Origin: DATAWK01 sp036267255
GTDB taxonomy: Bacteria; Acidobacteriota; Terriglobia; Terriglobales; Acidobacteriaceae
NCBI GenBank assembly: GCA_036267255.1
Contig: DATAWK010000031.1
Span: forward strand, 140,041-204,040
DNA length: 64,000 nucleotides
Reading direction: 5' to 3'
Shown here: positions 18,328 through 26,643 of the stretch, piece by piece
Layout: each line of letters opens with the position of its first letter
Position numbering within the stretch: position 1 is the stretch's first letter
Program-made: the position numbers and the translations under genes
The notes under the pieces: generated by a model
What the model was told of the DNA's origin: nothing
Databases searched by the model: none
What the model saw: the letters and a program-made list of their open reading frames with translations, nothing else

Positions 18328-18735
18328 ATGGCACTCTACGAAAACAAAATCACTCTGAAGGGCTACATCGGCAAGGACGCCGAGAACTTCGCCACCAAAC
18401 AGCAGCGGACCTTTACGGTCCTGTCGCTGGCCACCAAGTCCGGCTACAAGGACAAGCAGACGAAGGAGTGGGTGAACCACACCGAATGGCACCGCATCGT
18501 GGCTTTCGGCAAGCCTGCCGAGTACGCGAAGAACTTGAAGAAGGGCGACTATGTCCAGATAGAAGGCGAGTTGCGCAGCACCGAATTTGATGCGGAAGTT
18601 GGCGAAGGCAAGAAGAAGGCCACGGTCAAACGCCGGGGCTGGGAGATACGCGCCAGCATCGTCAGGAAGCTGACGCAGCCCCAGGCTGGCGAGAACCCCG
18701 ATGCCAATCCCATCACGGAGGATGACGCCGCGTAA
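18328..18735 (+). CDS. ssb: Single-stranded DNA-binding protein
   Basis: 135 residues with an OB fold of the SSB family: LYENKITLKGYIGKDAE at the start, HTEWHRIVAFGKPAEYAKNL in the middle (the usual TEWHRIV.FGK motif) and GDYVQIEGELRS. The C-terminus is acidic (TEDDAA) but lacks the DDxPF tip that recruits host repair proteins. Such genes in conjugative elements coat the incoming strand. It is preceded by leader B and a ribosome site ACAGGAG. Confidence 0.92.
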   Translation: MALYENKITLKGYIGKDAENFATKQQRTFTVLSLATKSGYKDKQTKEWVNHTEWHRIVAFGKPAEYAKNLKKGDYVQIEGELRSTEFDAEVGEGKKKATVKRRGWEIRASIVRKLTQPQAGENPDANPITEDDAA

Positions 18736-18766
18736 GCGGCGTTGTCCTCCCACGGGAGGTGCAATC

Positions 18767-19171
18767 ATGACGCTCTTTGAAAACACCGTCATCTTACGCG
18801 GGTTCCTCGGCGGAGATGCCGACGTTCCCACCTCGGACCATATCCAGCATGATTCTTTCGCGGTGCTGGTGCTGGGCATTGTGTCAGGTACCTGGAAGAA
18901 GCAGACCTGCGAGTGGATTCCGCGCACCGAATGGCACAGGGTCATTTGTCCTGGCCCGTTTTTCTGCGGCTTCACGCGCGGCATGAAGCAGGGTGAGTAT
19001 ATCGAGGTCACGGGCGAGCTGCACCGCTCGGATTATGACCGGAGCATCACCGTCGCGGGCGAGCGGTTCCCGGTCACGCAGTCCACCTATGAAGTCCACG
19101 CACTCACGATACGCAGGCTGGAAGTTCCATCCATTGGCGTCGACGAGAGCGCCGAGGGTGAGGAGACGTGA
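18767..19171 (+). CDS. Second SSB-like OB-fold protein
   Basis: 134 residues, homologous to the gene just upstream (LFENTVILRGFLGGDAD, IPRTEWHRVI, GEYIEVTGELHRSDYD) but diverged; it probably binds single-stranded DNA. Its ribosome site GGGAGG is paired with CCTCC in a small hairpin (18746-18759), so translation may depend on ribosomes finishing ssb. Two SSB-like genes in tandem are uncommon and suggest a division of labour or hetero-oligomers. Confidence 0.8.
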   Translation: MTLFENTVILRGFLGGDADVPTSDHIQHDSFAVLVLGIVSGTWKKQTCEWIPRTEWHRVICPGPFFCGFTRGMKQGEYIEVTGELHRSDYDRSITVAGERFPVTQSTYEVHALTIRRLEVPSIGVDESAEGEET

Positions 19172-19187
19172 CTCGTTGGCTTAATTT

Positions 19188-19211
19188 GCGGAGAGGAGAA
19201 ATCCTCTCCGC
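19188..19211 (+). terminator. Perfect 10-bp hairpin with GAAA loop after the ssb pair
   Basis: GCGGAGAGGA-GAAA-TCCTCTCCGC, followed by ATTTCTGCTG. The stem is perfect and GC-rich, but the T-run is weak. It could be an intrinsic terminator or an RNA-stabilising 3' structure between the ssb genes and the next operon. Confidence 0.55.
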
Positions 19212-19259
19212 ATTTCTGCTGCTATATGCCGCGTCATGATCGCGGCAGAAAGGAATCTC

Positions 19260-19556
19260 ATGATCGCCAATGCCGTGTTCGTCGCCACGCTGATCTTTCT
19301 CGCGCTCGGCTTCTGGCTGACACGCGAGATGCAGTTCCTCATTCCCTGGCGCAGCGTCATCCTGCACAGCTATATGGGCAGCATCGCGCTTTACTGCGCT
19401 TTGCTCTTTGCCAACATCCTCGGCCTTGCCATCTGGGTCGAGCGCAAATTTTTCCTCCGCGACACAGGCCGCAAACTCAAACATTTCGATCAGGAGATAC
19501 ACAGTGGACATTCGGAACTCTCAGAGGAGATCGCCGCGCAGTTCGGCGAAGAGTAA
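19260..19556 (+). CDS. Small two-helix membrane protein
   Basis: 98 residues from ATG 19260, chosen because AGAAAGGA lies at the right distance; ATG 19236 would add eight residues. Two hydrophobic helices (IANAVFVATLIFLALGFWL and ALYCALLFANILGLAIWV) are followed by a charged tail that ends with acidic residues. No family recognised. It starts a run of overlapping small genes before the coupling protein. Confidence 0.55.
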   Translation: MIANAVFVATLIFLALGFWLTREMQFLIPWRSVILHSYMGSIALYCALLFANILGLAIWVERKFFLRDTGRKLKHFDQEIHSGHSELSEEIAAQFGEE

Positions 19557-19812
19557 GCAGGATACAAGCGGAACGCCGGAGACATTGCATCGACCCTTCA
19601 CGGAATTCGATGAAGAGAAGTATATGGACTTCTCGATGGGCATGGTTGCCCGCGTCCGCGCCGCCAAAGAAGCCGCACAACGCGAGATGGAGTCCTTCGG
19701 CGATGTCTCGGAGTACGACATCACTACGCTTCAGGGGCAATTGAAAGAGGAACCTGTCGTCCCGTCGCAGCCTCCCCTCGACTTTGGGAGCAAACAGCAG
19801 GAGACAGACTGA
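19504..19812 (+). CDS. Hypothetical small soluble protein
   Basis: 102 residues from GTG 19504. The gene overlaps the preceding gene by 53 nt in another frame and ends one base into the next start (TGATG). The middle contains an amphipathic stretch (FSMGMVARVRAAKEAAQREMESF); the ends are polar. No family recognised. Tight coupling to both neighbours supports it as a real gene of the conjugation module. Confidence 0.5.
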   Translation: MDIRNSQRRSPRSSAKSKQDTSGTPETLHRPFTEFDEEKYMDFSMGMVARVRAAKEAAQREMESFGDVSEYDITTLQGQLKEEPVVPSQPPLDFGSKQQETD

Positions 19813-20855
19813 TGCGCCTCGATCTTTCCCATGACCTTCCTCATCGGCACGCGCAGGAAGTTCCGCGTTCTGCGCCACCGCTGGCGCCGTCACCCATTGA
19901 AAGGCGGCGGGAAGACCTTGCAATGCGCGCCAGTGACCGCCGCGCATTGCAGATTCCTCATCCCAGTCGCGATCGTTCTCTGCATCCCGAACGTTCCCTC
20001 GAACCCCGGCAACGAAGCATCTCCCCTGATCGTCCGATGGACCAACGCACTCGCAGGCAAGCGATCCCGCAACAGGTCGTGGGCCTGTCCTTGCGGGATG
20101 AAGAACGGAAGATGCTTGCCGAGGTGGGCCGCTTTCGCGTCATCACCACCCGCGACATCTCCGAGATCATATATGACAACCGGCCCTCCCGCATGGAACG
20201 CGACCTGGCCTTCCTGCGTGAGAACGGACTCATTCAGGTCGATGCCGTCAATGCCCGCCGCGATGGACGCGGCGGCAGAGTCGAACGCATCGAGGTTGTC
20301 ACGTTAACTAAAGCGGGCCGTAACGTGGCTCGTCAGACCAGCGGGCTACCGCAGGACCAGAAACTCTATGCTGGCATGGTCAAGCCGCGCGAGGTGGAGC
20401 ATGATGCGCAGATCTATCGCGCCTATCGCAAGGAGGCTGAGCGCATCGAACAAAAAGGCGGTACAAACCTCCATGTGCAGCTTGACTTTGAATTGAAGTC
20501 CCAGATTCAGAAAGCTATCCATGCTGAGCGGAAAGCTGATCCCGGACGGGATATGGCAGAGATTAAACAGCAGGTCGCCCGACAGTTCGATTTGCCTTAT
20601 GTGAACGATGGCATTCAGATTCCTGACGCTCGAATTGACTATGACCTGCCCCGTGATCCTGACCGTGATGTCGATCAGGGATCACGCACCAGCCACGAAG
20701 ACATTGAAGTTCTGACTGCGGCCTACCGGCCCGGCCATCTCCGCAACAAGGCGCAGGCGGGTTTCCACGTCTACGCATCGTCCTCCGACCGCGCGACGCT
20801 GACCGCGAAGATCGAGAACGACCACCACCTCATGGAACGCATTCTGGAGCTGTAA
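19812..20855 (+). CDS. Winged-helix protein resembling replication-relaxation/mobilisation proteins
   Basis: 347 residues. The first 85 are Arg/Pro-rich and likely disordered. A winged helix follows: LRDEERKMLAEVGRFRVITTRDISEIIY and SRMERDLAFLRENGLIQVD, then a wing (RRDGRGGRVERIEVVTLTKAG), as in Replic_Relax-type proteins of plasmids and ICEs. The C-terminal half has a conserved-looking VEHDAQIYRAYRKEAERI and a DFELKSQI segment, possibly a nuclease-like or Rep-like domain, but I see no HUH or Tyr motif. It is a candidate relaxosome or replication protein of ICE-1. Medium confidence for the fold, low for the role. Confidence 0.6.
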   Translation: MRLDLSHDLPHRHAQEVPRSAPPLAPSPIERRREDLAMRASDRRALQIPHPSRDRSLHPERSLEPRQRSISPDRPMDQRTRRQAIPQQVVGLSLRDEERKMLAEVGRFRVITTRDISEIIYDNRPSRMERDLAFLRENGLIQVDAVNARRDGRGGRVERIEVVTLTKAGRNVARQTSGLPQDQKLYAGMVKPREVEHDAQIYRAYRKEAERIEQKGGTNLHVQLDFELKSQIQKAIHAERKADPGRDMAEIKQQVARQFDLPYVNDGIQIPDARIDYDLPRDPDRDVDQGSRTSHEDIEVLTAAYRPGHLRNKAQAGFHVYASSSDRATLTAKIENDHHLMERILEL

Positions 20856-20856
20856 C

Positions 20857-21708
20857 GTGACCGCCGATGCCATCACCGCTCTTGAATCGCTCGGCTACAC
20901 CAAACGCGAGGCCGCTTTTATCTACCTTGTCGCCGTCCACTCCGGCTACTTCCTGCGCCGCCAGTTCGACTATTTTACCGATCGCAACAAGGGTGCGCTG
21001 GTCATGCGCTTTCTGGAAAAAGCGCGCAGCGCCGGACACATCGAGTCTCTGGATTACCGGCAGGGATGGCAGGTCTACCATCTTTCCTCGCGGACGATTT
21101 ACCGTCTGCTCGACAATCCCGGCTCGCAGCTCCGGCGCAGGAAGGGCGACGCCCAGGTGCGCGCCCGCCTCATGGCGCTCGATTATGTCCTTGAGAATGA
21201 CGCCGATCATTATCTTGAGTCCGACGAAGAACGGCTTCGTTTCTTCACCGAAATTCGCGGCGTTTCGCCGGAGCTTTTCACCAGCGACGACGGGAGATTG
21301 CACTCTTTGCTTGCATCCTTCCCCGTCTCGCTGGCGGACCGCATACGGCTTGCGCACTCGCCGGTGCGCTTCGCCTTCATCGATGAAGGACTGGTCTCCA
21401 TAGAAAAGTTTCTTCGGTTTCTCGCTGTTGCCGACCCGGTGCTGCATGCTGTCGGCAGCTTTGAACTCGTCTATGTCTCTGGCTCTGATTTCAATTTCTC
21501 CGCCGCCAGAAACGCCTTCTGGAATCGCTTCTCCGATGCTTCACCTCGGAGTCCGCGCCTCTTCGATGAGGATGCCGACTTGGTTGCTGCGCAATCTCGC
21601 GCTCAACTCCAGGCACGCTTCACCACACTCCTGCTTGGTTGCAGCTATCCCCGGATTCAACGAAGTGAATTCAGGGGTTCTATGGAGGGTTCACATGCCG
21701 GGAGATAG
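20857..21708 (+). CDS. Hypothetical protein of the relaxosome region
   Basis: 283 residues from GTG 20857, one base after the previous stop. The N-terminal 100 residues look like another winged helix (GYTKREAAFIYLVAVHSGYFLRRQFDYF and ALVMRFLEKARSAGHIES). The rest has no motif I recognise, and its last 20 residues run on past a likely domain end. Since it follows the Replic_Relax-like protein and precedes a long inverted repeat and a ribbon-helix-helix gene, it may act in DNA processing for transfer. Function unknown. Confidence 0.5.
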   Translation: MTADAITALESLGYTKREAAFIYLVAVHSGYFLRRQFDYFTDRNKGALVMRFLEKARSAGHIESLDYRQGWQVYHLSSRTIYRLLDNPGSQLRRRKGDAQVRARLMALDYVLENDADHYLESDEERLRFFTEIRGVSPELFTSDDGRLHSLLASFPVSLADRIRLAHSPVRFAFIDEGLVSIEKFLRFLAVADPVLHAVGSFELVYVSGSDFNFSAARNAFWNRFSDASPRSPRLFDEDADLVAAQSRAQLQARFTTLLLGCSYPRIQRSEFRGSMEGSHAGR

Positions 21709-21770
21709 AAGGCCGATCAAGTGCCTGAAGAGCAAGTACATAGCAGGAGCAGCTATAGAGAAGTGGGTAG

Positions 21771-21844
21771 CACATGGGCGGGAGCGACCCGGCTTCCAGC
21801 CTGCCGCGACGGCTCACGCCGCGCTGGTCGCTCCCGCCCATGTG
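21771..21844. repeat. 19-bp perfect inverted repeat with 36-nt loop; candidate oriT or regulatory structure
   Basis: Left arm CACATGGGCGGGAGCGACC (21771-21789) and right arm GGTCGCTCCCGCCCATGTG (21826-21844) are exact complements. The 36-nt loop contains CGGC and GCCG, which can pair further. The repeat lies in a 283-bp stretch without a supported gene, between the putative relaxosome genes and a ribbon-helix-helix gene. Long inverted repeats flank nic sites in many oriT regions. No T-run follows, so a terminator is less likely. Confidence 0.6.
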
Positions 21845-21991
21845 CCCGGATGTATCTGGCGCGGATATTTCACCGATCTGTACCGGATGCGGACGAGATC
21901 AGTCACAGATCACTCACTGAATCCGCTAGGAATCTGCGAGTGATCTATCTGCGATCCACAACAGATTCGTTACACAACGAAGGGAGACACC

Positions 21992-22300
21992 ATGAACAAA
22001 TTGAAAATAGAACACGGAGTCAGCCGGATACGCCGCGCGAAACTTCAGGCATCCATTGACCAGTCCATCGCGGAAGACATCCAGGCGCTGTCGGAGTGGT
22101 CTAACAACGAACCGCAGTATGTCATCAACCAGCTTCTGCGTTTTGCGCTGACCCAGGAAGAGGACTTTCAGAAGTACAAGGCCAGTATTGTCGCAGTTCC
22201 AGCGAAGGCCCTCGGCAGCGTTAAGCCGGCAACGTCGCCATTAAGGACAGCACAGGAAACGAATCTCAAATCCGATCCGTCTGCGACGGCGCACGCATAG
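21992..22300 (+). CDS. Ribbon-helix-helix-like DNA-binding protein
   Basis: 102 residues from ATG 21992 with ribosome site GAAGGGAG. The N-terminal strand (RAKLQASIDQSIAEDIQALSE) followed by a helix (EPQYVINQLLRFALTQ) fits the ribbon-helix-helix fold found in relaxosome accessory and plasmid partition proteins. The C-terminal tail is Ala/Thr-rich. It stands between the 19-bp inverted repeat and the coupling protein gene, so it may bind the repeat. Confidence 0.6.
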   Translation: MNKLKIEHGVSRIRRAKLQASIDQSIAEDIQALSEWSNNEPQYVINQLLRFALTQEEDFQKYKASIVAVPAKALGSVKPATSPLRTAQETNLKSDPSATAHA

Positions 22301-22317
22301 ATAAGGAGGACAGAACC

Positions 22318-24354
22318 ATGCGTCTGACTGCTCATTTTCAGAGCATCATGCAACCGCTGATCGAGTACCGCCTGCTGCTCTCGCTCGGCATGAGCGCGAC
22401 ATGCGGCATCGTGCTTCAGAGCCTCTATCCGATCCGTGCCGCCGATCCGCTGCTGCGATTGCTGGCGCTGGAGCGGCCTGCGATCTTTGATGGCCTGGTC
22501 TGGAGCTACAACCTGTTTCTGTACAGCACGCCGTTCCTCGTTTTCTCGATCCTGTTCTCGCTCACGTATGTCCACTTCTATACGCCGAGACTCAATCCGG
22601 TCTCCGGGCCTTTGCCTTCGTATCCCGACCCGCTCCTCCGCGAGGACCTGTTTCTGATCGCCGGGGAACTCCACCAGCCGTTGAAACCGAAGCCTTCATC
22701 CGCTCCTGAATGGCTCTCCATCCCGGAGCGCGGCCTTTATACCGGCATCTGCGTGGTCGGAGCAACGGGTAGTGGGAAGACGAGGGCGATCCTGCTGCCG
22801 GCGATGCGACAGCTTTTCGCGTATAAGGCGAACGATCCCAGGCGGAGACTCTCTGGCGTGGTGCTCGAAGTGAAAGGCGACCTCTGCCGACAGGTGCAGA
22901 AGATATTGAAGGAGTGCGGACGGGAAGAGGATTACGCCGAAATCTCGCTCACAGGCAATCTCCGTTACAACCCGCTCAATAACGATGCCGACCCCTATGC
23001 ACAGGCATTCAACATCGCTTCCGTCATTATCGCAATATGGGGCAAGGGTAAGGAACCGTTCTGGCAGCAGTCCTATACCGATCTTGTTCGGTATGTCATC
23101 ATGCTGCACCGTGTGCGCGATGGGTATGTGACCATGCTCGACATCTTCCGCACCGTCATCAGCGCCGGGACGCTCGAAGCCATGCTGACCGAGGCTGGGC
23201 GGCGTTTCACTGCTGTTTCGTTCATCGGAATCGGCAAGCCTGATTATCTGAAATATGAATCCGCGCTGGCGCCGTTCGGCCTCGCCTGGAGCGACAAGCT
23301 GAACCAGTACATAGTCCGCTCGAATCAGGAACTGGAATCGGTCATCCTACAGAAGACATCCATCGCCGCATCCTTATATAAGCGCAAGCAGGGCGACCCG
23401 GATACACGGGCCAGTTGGGAGAGCGTCCATTACTGGTATTGGGAGCACTGGAAGTTCTTTCGCGACGAGACCAAGACGGCGATCATCCAGGGCGTCGCCA
23501 TCTTCCTTTCGCTGTTTGAAACCGACCGCACGGTGCGCCGCATCTTCTGCCCGCCGAAGGAACTGTACGATGGCGAGCCTTCCGCCGCCGATCCGCAGGG
23601 TGAGGTATTGCCGCCCTTCGAGGATCTGATTGAATCGGGCAAGGTCGTGGGGCTGAACTTTCCCGCGGCCCTCAACCCGGCGCTCGCCAAAGTCATCGGC
23701 ACCATGATGAAGGTCGATTACCAGCGGGCCGTGATGCTGCGCATCCCGCAGATGGATGAGCACCCAGAGCGGCACTTCCGCCCTACGGTCTTCGTCTGCG
23801 ACGAGTACCAGAACTTCGCCACCGTGGGCGGCGACAATCCGACCGGAGACGAGCGATTCCTATCCCTATCCCGCCAGCCGAAGTGCATTCCGCTGGTCGC
23901 CACGCAAAGTATCTCCAGCTTGAAAGAGGCCCTTCCGAATGAGGGCGTGAAGACGCTCTTGCAGGCGTTCCGTACCAAAGTCTTTCTTACCACTTCCGAC
24001 CCGGACACCGCCCGCTATGCTTCGGAGCTGTGTGGCAGGACCGACAGGACGCACATCAGCTACACCGTTTCCGAATCGAGCAGCAATGCCAACGTCGGCT
24101 GGCTGAGTGGCCGTACCTCATCCAGTAAAGGATCGGTCTCCGCTTCCAAGCAATACCAGAAACGCCGGGAGCCGCTGTTCGACGAGAATGTCTTCTACGA
24201 TCTCAGGAACGCGCAGGCCATCGTCGTCGCCTTCAACGGCATTCGCCCTCTGCCGCCGACATATTGCTACCTGAAGCCAGACTTTCTGCCAATCACGATG
24301 AGCTGGTTTGACCAGGAGCGGATGGACTTCGATCCCAGGAGAATGCACTCATGA
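22318..24354 (+). CDS. virD4: Type IV coupling protein, VirD4/TraG-like
   Basis: 678 residues. Two or three N-terminal hydrophobic segments (LLLSLGMSATCGIVLQSL and LFLYSTPFLVFSILFSLTYV) anchor it. Walker A GATGSGKTRAI is at about residues 148-158 and Walker B TVFVCDEYQNF at about 490. An FLSLSRQPKCIPLVATQSISSL helicase-like motif follows. It links the relaxosome to the VirB channel. It has its own ribosome site AAGGAGGAC and overlaps virB11 by 4 nt. Confidence 0.9.
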   Translation: MRLTAHFQSIMQPLIEYRLLLSLGMSATCGIVLQSLYPIRAADPLLRLLALERPAIFDGLVWSYNLFLYSTPFLVFSILFSLTYVHFYTPRLNPVSGPLPSYPDPLLREDLFLIAGELHQPLKPKPSSAPEWLSIPERGLYTGICVVGATGSGKTRAILLPAMRQLFAYKANDPRRRLSGVVLEVKGDLCRQVQKILKECGREEDYAEISLTGNLRYNPLNNDADPYAQAFNIASVIIAIWGKGKEPFWQQSYTDLVRYVIMLHRVRDGYVTMLDIFRTVISAGTLEAMLTEAGRRFTAVSFIGIGKPDYLKYESALAPFGLAWSDKLNQYIVRSNQELESVILQKTSIAASLYKRKQGDPDTRASWESVHYWYWEHWKFFRDETKTAIIQGVAIFLSLFETDRTVRRIFCPPKELYDGEPSAADPQGEVLPPFEDLIESGKVVGLNFPAALNPALAKVIGTMMKVDYQRAVMLRIPQMDEHPERHFRPTVFVCDEYQNFATVGGDNPTGDERFLSLSRQPKCIPLVATQSISSLKEALPNEGVKTLLQAFRTKVFLTTSDPDTARYASELCGRTDRTHISYTVSESSSNANVGWLSGRTSSSKGSVSASKQYQKRREPLFDENVFYDLRNAQAIVVAFNGIRPLPPTYCYLKPDFLPITMSWFDQERMDFDPRRMHS

Positions 24355-25268
24355 GTTTTGAAATCATTATCCCGTTCCTGAAACCGATCCGGCACCTGCT
24401 TGAATCAGAATCCATCTCAGAGATCATGGTGAATCCGGACGGCACGGTCTGGATAGAGGAAGACGGACGCATTCAGGCCCTTTCCGGCATCCGCTTTGAC
24501 GAAGGCGCTCTGCTGACTGGCCTCGAAGTAATCGCCAACCGTTTTGGGAAAAAGCTGGATGCGGACGCGCCCATCATGAACCTGCGCCTTCCCGATGGCA
24601 GTCGGTTAGCCGCAACCATTCCGCCAATTGTTCATCCGCAGCCGCTCGTGACGATCCGCAGATTTACTTCGCGGAATTTCAAGATGAAAGACCTGATTGA
24701 GCGTGGAATGCTGACGGCGGGGCAGGCAGAGACCCTTGCCGATGCTGTCCGACGCGGCGATAACATACTGATCTCCGGCGGGACTGGAACCGGCAAAACG
24801 ACGCTTCTCAATGTTCTGGCTGATGCGATCCCGGAAGAGGAACGCATCCTGATCATAGAGGACACCGCCGAGCTGTACCTCCGTAAACCGCATGTGATTG
24901 CGGAAGAGGCCCAGACCGACACTCACAGGAAGCCCGTCACCTTCGACGATCTGCTGAGAGCTGCCTTGCGCCACCGCCCCGACCGGATCATTCTCGGTGA
25001 AATTCGTGGGACTGAAGCCCGCACTCTGTTGGACGCCATGAATACCGGACATCGCGGAGTGCTCGCCACCATCCATGCCAGCAGCGCGAAAGGCGCGTTG
25101 CTCCGGCTCCGCACTCTGCTCATGCGCGGAACGTCTTCCCTGATACCCACAGAAGCCGACGCTGAGATTCATTCATCTATTCACCGCGTCGTCCACATCG
25201 ACCGTCACGGAGCACAGCGCCAGATTCAACAAATCCTCGACCTCGATCCTTCGATCAGAAACCGTTAA
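24351..25268 (+). CDS. virB11: VirB11/TrbB-like secretion ATPase
   Basis: 305 residues. Walker A SGGTGTGKTTLLN is at about residues 142-154. The Asp box ILIIEDTAEL, His box HRGVLATIHASS and Walker B RIILGEIRGTEA are all visible. VirB11 is a hexameric ATPase under the T4SS channel. It is the last gene of the coupling-protein operon; its 3' end overlaps the convergent lipoprotein gene by 14 nt. This marks the end of the conserved ICE core and the start of the cargo. Confidence 0.92.
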   Translation: MSFEIIIPFLKPIRHLLESESISEIMVNPDGTVWIEEDGRIQALSGIRFDEGALLTGLEVIANRFGKKLDADAPIMNLRLPDGSRLAATIPPIVHPQPLVTIRRFTSRNFKMKDLIERGMLTAGQAETLADAVRRGDNILISGGTGTGKTTLLNVLADAIPEEERILIIEDTAELYLRKPHVIAEEAQTDTHRKPVTFDDLLRAALRHRPDRIILGEIRGTEARTLLDAMNTGHRGVLATIHASSAKGALLRLRTLLMRGTSSLIPTEADAEIHSSIHRVVHIDRHGAQRQIQQILDLDPSIRNR

Positions 25269-25896
25269 CGACCCATCCGTTATTTGTGCGATGGAGTGGG
25301 ATGCTCCGTTGTTTCCCGACCTCACCCAGTGTTGTACTGATAGACGGAAATGCCTGACCGACTTCAGGCAGTTTCGCCCAGGCCGCGAGGTCGGGGATTT
25401 TGTAGGTATAGGTCACGGTTGTCTCGGAATAGTCGCCCCGCGTCACAGGCTCACTCCAGTTCACAATCGTGCCCACCTTTTCGTGGCCGTAACAGAATCC
25501 GTCCGACTGCCCAAATGTGCCCCGGACTTTCTGGAAGGATTTCTGGCCCTCACCGCTTACCGTATATCGTTTAACTGGCTGTGGCTTATGTGGACTCAAT
25601 GACAGTGAATTCGCCGGGGTCTGTACGAGCGCAGTTGTATTTGAGGACTGCACCAGGCCAGCGCGCTCCAAAGCAGCTAGTTCAGCGGCCTCACCTGATT
25701 TGTCATTCCAATTCGTTGCAGGCACATCGAACGGAAATTGACCGTCTACAGCCACACACGCCGTGCCATGTGCAACAAGGTATTGATCGATGGCGTTTCG
25801 CAGGTTTATTTCGTTCGGCTTCTTTGTACTGTTACAGCCGGAGAACAAGATCAGACTGGAAGCAATCAGCACAGTCCATTGGCGCATCCGAGCCAC
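25255..25896 (-). CDS. Putative lipoprotein of unknown function
   Basis: 213 residues. The N-terminus is a lipoprotein signal ending LILFSGCNSTKK, with the Cys at residue 21. The mature protein contains RNAIDQYLVAHGTACVAVDGQFPFDVP, then charged and Ser/Thr-rich stretches and a Trp-rich part (SEPVTRGDYSETTVTYTYKI). I do not recognise the family; related outer-membrane or periplasmic lipoproteins occur in several Gram-negative groups. It is convergent with virB11. Confidence 0.65.
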   Translation of the reverse strand: MARMRQWTVLIASSLILFSGCNSTKKPNEINLRNAIDQYLVAHGTACVAVDGQFPFDVPATNWNDKSGEAAELAALERAGLVQSSNTTALVQTPANSLSLSPHKPQPVKRYTVSGEGQKSFQKVRGTFGQSDGFCYGHEKVGTIVNWSEPVTRGDYSETTVTYTYKIPDLAAWAKLPEVGQAFPSISTTLGEVGKQRSIPLHRTNNGWVVNGF

Positions 25897-26079
25897 CCCT
25901 CCCAGGCACCAGCGACTGACACGCTCGTTCGCCGCATGGCACCCGATTCTTTGTTGTAAGCAGATTCACTCCGAACACGCTCAATGTCAACCCAACTGAT
26001 TTGACCGCGATCAATCTGACTGCCCAACAAGATCATTCCGACCTACAGGTCCGACAAAGCTTGCAAGGGATAACCGCAT

Positions 26080-26337
26080 CTAAACAGGCGGATACCGCTG
26101 AAGCGTTTGCACATCTCCCTCATGAGTGCGATAAAGTTCGCCTTCAGCCTTCAGACTCAGTTGGAGTTTGATAGAGAGCGAAACGCCATCCGTAAACCGG
26201 ATGTCCACCTCCGGCGCGCCTGATGGATCGTAGATGTAACGGATTCGCTCAATGGTCTTGCCCGCCGTCTCTGGGAATTCCAAACAACAATTGTTCATAC
26301 TGTCCTCTGTCATTTTTTGATACGCCGACTCAACCAA
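26080..26337 (-). CDS. Hypothetical protein
   Basis: 85 residues, or 77 if the start is ATG 26313. It contains an IRYIYDPSGAPEVDIRFTDGVSLSIKLQ segment that reads like a small beta-sheet domain. No family recognised. It is divergent from the XRE-type regulator gene at 26374, so both may share a control region at 26338-26373. The gap 25897-26079 holds nothing I can support. Confidence 0.5.
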   Translation of the reverse strand: MVESAYQKMTEDSMNNCCLEFPETAGKTIERIRYIYDPSGAPEVDIRFTDGVSLSIKLQLSLKAEGELYRTHEGDVQTLQRYPPV

Positions 26338-26373
26338 GTCGGATGTGCGGTGTACTGAGAAGCATTCCCGATT

Positions 26374-26643
26374 TTGGGGAATGAGTCAACAGTCCCGCAA
26401 TCTCAGTCTGTGAACAAAGGCGATGCAGCATACCAACGAGCGTATCAAGCATTCTTGAAACGCTTGATAAAAGCGCGACACGACGCCGGTTATCTGCAGG
26501 AAGAGGTCGCCAAGCTCCTTGGCAAGCCGCATTCTTTTATCTCGAAATGCGAACTTGGAGAACGACGGTTGGACATCATCGAATTGCAGAAAATCGCAAA
26601 GATATACGGTAAAACGATCCATTATTTTTTGGGCGAGGACTAA
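26374..26643 (+). CDS. XRE-family helix-turn-helix regulator
   Basis: 89 residues from TTG 26374, or fewer from GTG 26410; no clear ribosome site decides. It has a Cro/C1-type helix-turn-helix: FLKRLIKARHDAGYLQEEVAKLLGKPHSFISKCELGERRLDIIEL. Such small repressors commonly control ICE genes or neighbours. It is a candidate, without direct evidence, for the protein that binds the palindromes near xis and virB2. Its end overlaps the LysR gene on the other strand. Confidence 0.75.
   Translation: MGNESTVPQSQSVNKGDAAYQRAYQAFLKRLIKARHDAGYLQEEVAKLLGKPHSFISKCELGERRLDIIELQKIAKIYGKTIHYFLGED

Noticed and set aside
17992..19011. Long minus-strand open frame of 339 residues over the ssb genes
   Set aside because: It is antisense to two clear SSB genes and to conserved leader B; its translation has no family-like pattern.
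21721..22059. Possible gene over the inverted repeat region
   Set aside because: Arg/Ser-rich translation without pattern, no ribosome site, and it runs into the ribbon-helix-helix gene; the stretch is better seen as non-coding.
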